The notes beneath the pieces are model-generated. The model ran no database searches. It was not told where the DNA came from and saw nothing but the letters and a program-made list of their open reading frames with translations. Both the position numbers and the translations under genes were made by a program. A stretch of 34,722 nt of DNA from positions 1 to 34,722 of the forward strand of contig JAGWML010000002.1 of NCBI GenBank assembly GCA_028873155.1. Reading direction: 5' to 3'. Shown piece after piece: positions 30,092 through 34,722 of the stretch. This DNA is from Acidobacteriota bacterium. Lineage in GTDB: Bacteria; Acidobacteriota; Terriglobia; Terriglobales; Acidobacteriaceae. Each line of letters opens with the position of its first letter. The first letter of the stretch is position 1.

Positions 30092-30844
30092 CGCAAAGGC
30101 AGCGGCGAATCCAAAGACTCCCAGAATCAGCCGAAAGCGACCCGAGCGCGGGATCAGTTCGTCCAGCTCGGCCAGAAGCACGCCAAAGACAAAGCTCGCC
30201 AGATGCGGCATCGGAGTGTACTTGAGCGCCTGCAACCACGGCCCATAGCTCCAGCGATCCGGGTGAGCGATGCCATCCGGGTTGAAGACGATGTAGAGCG
30301 TTCCTGGAATCAGCCCTACCATCCACACGCCAAACATCTTCCCGAGATGCGTTCGAATCCGCTCCGGCTTCTTCCATTGCGCCATCCAGGGAAAAAGAAC
30401 GTAAAAGAACGACTCGGCAGACATCGTCCACGCGGGAGTATTCAGAAAAGTCGCAATCTCCGGAATCCAGCCCTGCAACAACAACGGCGAGAGAGTCATC
30501 CCAGTCCAGAACATGGCGTGGGTATGTGCGCTCCACTCCAGGGGAATCATGCGCCAGGCCAGCAAGAGGCTCAGGAGATAAATCGGATAGAGCCGCGTGA
30601 AGCGAGCCTTATAGAAGCGGGCTACGTCCAGTTCGCCCGCACGGGCGCGGGCGTTGTAGTTATATCCCAGTACAAAACCGGAGAGCAGAATGAAGTAGCT
30701 CACCGAAGCATAGCCGGCGTTCACGATAGGCGCGAACCACCCGAACCATTTCGGATCAGAAAAGTGAAAAAAGACAATATTGACGGCTGCGAAGCAGCGC
30801 AGACCTGTCAGGGCCTTGAGCGGGGCTGGCTTACGTTGTTCCAC
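29750..30844 (-). CDS. Acyltransferase family 3 (OafA/YrhL-like) membrane protein
   Basis: 364 aa; LKALTGLRCFAAVNIVFFHF start, SYFILLSGFVLGYNY, RFTRLYPIYLLSL, WTMSAESFFYVLFP. Confidence 0.92.
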   Translation of the reverse strand: MEQRKPAPLKALTGLRCFAAVNIVFFHFSDPKWFGWFAPIVNAGYASVSYFILLSGFVLGYNYNARARAGELDVARFYKARFTRLYPIYLLSLLLAWRMIPLEWSAHTHAMFWTGMTLSPLLLQGWIPEIATFLNTPAWTMSAESFFYVLFPWMAQWKKPERIRTHLGKMFGVWMVGLIPGTLYIVFNPDGIAHPDRWSYGPWLQALKYTPMPHLASFVFGVLLAELDELIPRSGRFRLILGVFGFAAAFALLSFGPRVPYTLLHDGLLMPLFGCIVLGLAGNNPLAYALGARPLVFVGEASYCLYLLHFNMWNMIHDSHLLTRLGLARFDPWISYVLLIVMAVLALHLIEKPAQRQLRKWMSA

Positions 30845-30869
30845 AAACGATAGACGGTTCCAACCGATT

Positions 30870-31574
30870 CTACGCTGTCACCAGCGAGCCAACCTTTTCA
30901 CCCAGAACCACACGGCGGATATTTCCGGGCTGGTTCATGTTGAAGATGATCATGGGGAGATTATTGTCTTTGCAGAGGCTTACGGCAGTCAGATCCATCA
31001 CTTTCAGGCCCTTCTGCAGAATGTCCATATAGGTCAATTCGTCATACTTGACCGCGTCTTTCACCAGCACCGGATCGGCGCTGTACACGCCCTCGACCTT
31101 GGTACCCTTCAGCAGAACATCCGCCTTGATCTCCATCGCGCGCAGGCTGGCCGCCGTGTCGGTCGAGAAGAAGGGGTTTCCAATCCCGGCAGCAAAGATC
31201 ACCACCCTGCCCTTTTCAAGGTGGCGCACGGCCCGGCGGCGGATATACGGCTCCGCAACCTGATTCATGAAGACCGCGGTCATCACGCGGCACTGCACTC
31301 CGAGCTGCTCCAGCGCATCCTGCAGCGCAATTGCGTTCATCACAGTGGAGAGCATGCCCATGTTGTCGGCCGAGACGCGATCCATTTGCTTGGCCTGTTC
31401 GGCCACGCCACGGAAGAAGTTGCCGCCGCCCACCACGATGCCGATTTCAACGCCAAGTGCATGCACCTCAGCGATTTCGCCAGTGATTTCTGTCACCTTG
31501 GCTGCGTCGAGGCCGAATCCGCGTGATCCAGCCAGGGCCTCTCCTGAGAGCTTGAGGATAATGCGCTTGTACAT
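30870..31574 (-). CDS. pyrH: UMP kinase
   Basis: [39 protein letters not shown]-like [30 protein letters not shown]. Start at 31574 rather than 31634. Confidence 0.96.
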   Translation of the reverse strand: MYKRIILKLSGEALAGSRGFGLDAAKVTEITGEIAEVHALGVEIGIVVGGGNFFRGVAEQAKQMDRVSADNMGMLSTVMNAIALQDALEQLGVQCRVMTAVFMNQVAEPYIRRRAVRHLEKGRVVIFAAGIGNPFFSTDTAASLRAMEIKADVLLKGTKVEGVYSADPVLVKDAVKYDELTYMDILQKGLKVMDLTAVSLCKDNNLPMIIFNMNQPGNIRRVVLGEKVGSLVTA

Positions 31575-31755
31575 GTCACTCCGAGTATCGCATACCGCAG
31601 GACTGCCAGCCCAAGCTACCATCGGGCCGGCCATCTTGCTCCGTGGCCTGTGCGCGGTGAATTGAAGTCACAGATTCAACACTGTGTTAATACAGTCGAA
31701 AGACAGGCGAGGATAGAGTGGGGCAATGTGCAACACGATGCTGGCGGCATCCGGG

Positions 31756-32028
31756 TCACTTCAGGTACGCGCGGACCAGGTCAATCAAATCCTCTGCCAG
31801 TTCCGGCGCGATGCGCTCCTTCGCCCCGTCGACGAGATGGAAGCGAATATGCGTCTCAAGGATTTCAGCCATCAGGCCGTTGACCCCACCGCGGACGGCG
31901 GCGAGAAGCATCAACTGCCCGCCGCAATCGTCATCCGCGGTGACCAGACGTTCCACCGCATCCAGTTGGCCGCGCAGGCGGCGCACTCTTTGGAGCAGCT
32001 TGACCTTTTCGCGTTCTTGAAGAGACAT
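31756..32028 (-). CDS. Metal/formaldehyde-sensing transcriptional regulator, CsoR/RcnR/FrmR family (DUF156)
   Basis: 90 aa; KVKLLQRVRRLRGQLDAVERLV, DCGGQLMLLAAVRGGVNGLMAEILETHIRFHL, C-terminal DLVRAYLK. Start at 32028 rather than 32094. Confidence 0.92.
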   Translation of the reverse strand: MSLQEREKVKLLQRVRRLRGQLDAVERLVTADDDCGGQLMLLAAVRGGVNGLMAEILETHIRFHLVDGAKERIAPELAEDLIDLVRAYLK

Positions 32029-32043
32029 TCTGATTACTCCCGG

Positions 32044-32091
32044 TTGACTATACCCACCCTGGGTATGGTATAAACCCAGTGGGGGTATGGT
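32044..32091 (+). promoter_or_regulatory. Putative promoter with two operator-like repeats for the CsoR/FrmR-type regulator
   Basis: TTGACT (32044-32049) and GGTATA/TATAAA (32067-32074); ATACCC-N5-GGGTAT inverted repeat at 32050-32066; CCCACCCTGGGTATGGT (32053-32069) and CCCAGTGGGGGTATGGT (32075-32091). Confidence 0.65.
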
Positions 32092-32144
32092 CATTCGGAT
32101 TGTATATCGAATCGACTTATCGAGCCAATCAAGAAGACTCGACG

Positions 32145-33659
32145 ATGCGTTTCCTGCTCTGCCAATCCGCTCTTTTAGCCTGCCTGTCGCTCCTTTTGGG
32201 CACTACGAACTGCCACGGGCAGGCGCTCCTGAATTCTCTGCCAAGCGCACCGGAACCGCAGATGGCAATGCGCGCCGCAGTGGATTCTTCGTACGGCGGG
32301 ATGCAGCATGGCAGCGTCGGCGACAAGCCAAGCGATGCAGACCCGGCAGCGGCCGCGGCGGTCTCGCTGCCACCTGTGACAATGGCTCCGCACCCTGAGA
32401 ATTCCCTGTATTGGATCTCGGGCCAGGTCAATGTGATCTTCCAGGGCAACCTACCGTTTCACTCACCCTATCAAGGCACGAACAGCTTCCGCGATGCCGC
32501 CGAGTACAAAACCTCGATGGTCGGCACACTCTTTTCCGCGCTTCGCCGGAGCCATTCGATTCGCTATAACACCGACTTCCTGTTCGATATGGAGGACGCC
32601 CTTGGCAGAGGATTAAGCCAGGCGCTCGGTTTGGCCGGATTCACCAACCTTGATGTGGTTCGCAATCCCTACCTTAGCCAGGCGCCCTACATCGCCCGCT
32701 ACGGAATTCATCAGGTCATTGGGTTGACGAACGAGACGACCAGTCAGGCACAGGGACCGCTCTCGCCCGCGCCCGACGTTCCGGTGAGGCGCATTGAGTT
32801 GCGCGCCGGTAAGATGACCCTGCCGGACGTCTTCGACATCAACGACGTAGGATCGGACAGCCACTTGCAGTTCATGAACTGGACTGCCGACAACAACGGC
32901 GCATGGGATTATGCGGCCGACACGCGCGGCTACACGGTGGGAGGTCTCGCCGAGTACGACGATCGCGCCTGGAGCGTGCGCTACGGTCTCTTCGCCATGC
33001 CGACCGTGGCCAATGGCCTGGATCTGGACTGGGCCTTCAGCAGGGCCCATGGCCAGAACGGCGAGTTTGAGCTACGGCGCAGCCTTGTGGCCAATCGGAA
33101 GGGCGTAACGCGCGTGCTTTTCTACGCCAATCGCGCGCACATGGGTGATTATCGCGAAGCCGTTGCTGCGTACCTCGCTGGGGTAGATCCGACGCCGACG
33201 ATCACCTCGCACGAGCACTTCAGCGCCCTGAAGTATGGCTTTGGATTCAATCATGAGCAGGAATTGACCAACACTCTGCGCGTCTTTGAACGCTTTGGAT
33301 GGAATGAAGGCCAGCATGAGTCCTTTGCTTACACCGAAGTGGACCAGACCGTCGAGGCGGGAGGCGATCTCGCCGGAGCAAGATGGCATCGCCCGCTCGA
33401 CAAGGTCGGTCTTGTAGTGATCTCGAATGCGATCAAACGCGATCATCAGAATTACCTTCGGTATGGCGGACTCGGTTTTTTGCTCGGGGATGGCCGGCTG
33501 AACTACGGCCGCGAAAATATCGTGGAGAGCTATTACAACTGGCATGCATGGCGCGGGCTGTTCTATGGCGTAGATGGGCAGCACTTCAACAATCCTGGCT
33601 ATAACCGGGACCGCGGCCCTGTGTGGGTGGGGTCAGTGCGTGCCCATGTCGACTTCTAA
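32145..33659 (+). CDS. Outer-membrane porin, carbohydrate-selective porin OprB-like
   Basis: Signal peptide MRFLLCQSALLACLSLLLGTTNCHGQA; RIELRAGKMTLPDVFDIND, HLQFMNWTADNNGAWDYAADTRGYTVGG, VGLVVISNAI...YLRYGGLGFLLGDGRLNYGREN, typical of the OprB family. Confidence 0.85.
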   Translation: MRFLLCQSALLACLSLLLGTTNCHGQALLNSLPSAPEPQMAMRAAVDSSYGGMQHGSVGDKPSDADPAAAAAVSLPPVTMAPHPENSLYWISGQVNVIFQGNLPFHSPYQGTNSFRDAAEYKTSMVGTLFSALRRSHSIRYNTDFLFDMEDALGRGLSQALGLAGFTNLDVVRNPYLSQAPYIARYGIHQVIGLTNETTSQAQGPLSPAPDVPVRRIELRAGKMTLPDVFDINDVGSDSHLQFMNWTADNNGAWDYAADTRGYTVGGLAEYDDRAWSVRYGLFAMPTVANGLDLDWAFSRAHGQNGEFELRRSLVANRKGVTRVLFYANRAHMGDYREAVAAYLAGVDPTPTITSHEHFSALKYGFGFNHEQELTNTLRVFERFGWNEGQHESFAYTEVDQTVEAGGDLAGARWHRPLDKVGLVVISNAIKRDHQNYLRYGGLGFLLGDGRLNYGRENIVESYYNWHAWRGLFYGVDGQHFNNPGYNRDRGPVWVGSVRAHVDF

Positions 33660-33720
33660 GCAAGGCCCTCTGCAAGGTCTCGACTCTACTTACCAGTGGA
33701 GGATGAAGGGTGGGCGCGCG

Positions 33721-34074
33721 CTACTTTCCATCTGCCGGCGCCGAACTCTGGGTGGCTGAGGGAAGGGCGTAGATCACTTCTCCCGGGCGAGCATAGTGCA
33801 ATTGCTCGCGGGCCTGGTGTTCAATCGCATCCGGGTCTGACTTGAGGTGCTGTATATGGTCACGGATACGCGCATTCTCCTGCTGCAGGTCCTGAACCTC
33901 CAGGCGCAGCCTGCGATCCTGAGCCCGCTGCTGTTGCCAGGCGGACAGTCCATGCTTGCCATTGACGACGCCCCAACCCAGCAGCAGAGCCAGCGCGACA
34001 ACCACCAAAGTTCCGGCGGGGCGCCAGCCCTGTTGAATCCATTCCGCCATCTGCGGGCCGGTCGGTATTCTCAT
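33721..34074 (-). CDS. Septum formation initiator (FtsB/DivIC-like)
   Basis: Single TM then coiled coil LEVQDLQQENARIRDHIQHLKSDPDAIEHQAREQLHYARPGEVIYALP. Start 34074 or GTG at 34137. Confidence 0.86.
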   Translation of the reverse strand: MRIPTGPQMAEWIQQGWRPAGTLVVVALALLLGWGVVNGKHGLSAWQQQRAQDRRLRLEVQDLQQENARIRDHIQHLKSDPDAIEHQAREQLHYARPGEVIYALPSATQSSAPADGK

Positions 34075-34133
34075 CGAGTGGAGACCTCGAAGCGGTTTGG
34101 ATCCGGCGATGTGTATGGCGCTGTGATTTTCCG

Positions 34134-34722
34134 TCACGAAAGAACAAACTCCTTGGCTGCGGCGCTGAGCGACTCCATATCACGCTCGCTACGGGCCTCT
34201 GTGTAGGCTCGCACCACCGGCTCGGTTCCAGAAAGCCGGTAGCAAACCCACGATCCATCTTCAAGAATGAGCTTCAGGCCATCGGTCCGGACAACACCTG
34301 TCACCTTGCGGCCGCTCAACTCCTTCGGATCGACCTTCAACTTTTCAGTGAACGCGGCCTTCCTCTCGTCGGTCAAGCGGAAGTTCTCTCGCACAGGATA
34401 GTAGGAACCAACCTTGCTAAACAACTCTCGCAACTGCACGCCAAGGCTCTTACCGCGTGTGGCGACCATCTCTGCCACCAGCAGACCGGCAATCACTCCG
34501 TCTTTCTCTGGAACATGTCCGCGAATAGTGAGCCCGGCCGACTCTTCTCCGCCAATCGCAATCTTGTCCGCAATGATCAGTTCGCCAATGTACTTGAAGC
34601 CCACAGGCGTCTCATAGAGTTGCACTTTGTGATGCTCCGCGAGTGCGTTGATCAGGTTGGTGGTTGCGACGCTCTTGGCAACTCCGTTCTTCCATCCTCG
34701 CGTCTCGACAAGATAATCGAAG
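34134..34722 (-). CDS. Phosphoglucomutase/phosphomannomutase, C-terminal part (5' end outside window)
   Basis: Frame is open to the window edge: FDYLVETRGWKNGVAKSVATTNLINALAEHHKVQLYETPVGFKYIGELI...IGGEESAGLTIRGHVPEKDGV...YRLSGTEPVVRAYTEA. Confidence 0.92.
   Translation of the reverse strand, partial: FDYLVETRGWKNGVAKSVATTNLINALAEHHKVQLYETPVGFKYIGELIIADKIAIGGEESAGLTIRGHVPEKDGVIAGLLVAEMVATRGKSLGVQLRELFSKVGSYYPVRENFRLTDERKAAFTEKLKVDPKELSGRKVTGVVRTDGLKLILEDGSWVCYRLSGTEPVVRAYTEARSERDMESLSAAAKEFVLS

Noticed and set aside
30203-30853. 216-aa plus ORF opposite the acyltransferase
   Set aside because: Antisense to a clear acyltransferase-3 membrane protein.

Overview
The window looks like a chromosomal segment of a high-GC, Acidobacteria-like bacterium; this is inferred from protein style and gene content, not from a database search. 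It is mostly housekeeping genes: RNase J, a PLP-dependent threonine/serine dehydratase, UppP, FtsK, a REC-HPt protein followed by a NarL-type regulator, an HIBADH-family oxidoreductase, an SDR, an MDR alcohol dehydrogenase, glucose-6-phosphate isomerase, mannose-6-phosphate isomerase, a DUF421 protein, GuaA, an acyltransferase, PyrH, an FtsB/DivIC-like protein and a partial phosphoglucomutase/phosphomannomutase. I found no tRNA, rRNA, CRISPR array or transposase. The observations most worth a second look are: (1) a tandem trio of beta-propeller lipoproteins, the third of which has no stop codon in any frame before a perfect bidirectional terminator and runs on antisense into the neighbouring acyltransferase gene; (2) an HD-domain gene directly after manA that is broken by at least three frameshifts; (3) a CsoR/FrmR-family regulator divergent from an OprB-like porin, with two operator-like inverted/direct repeats about 22 bp apart over a promoter; (4) a lipoprotein-type trypsin-like protease with a C-terminal internal duplication; and (5) a secreted protein with two copies of a VirB10/TrbI-like beta module. 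I do not see a clear new multi-gene defence or biosynthetic system.
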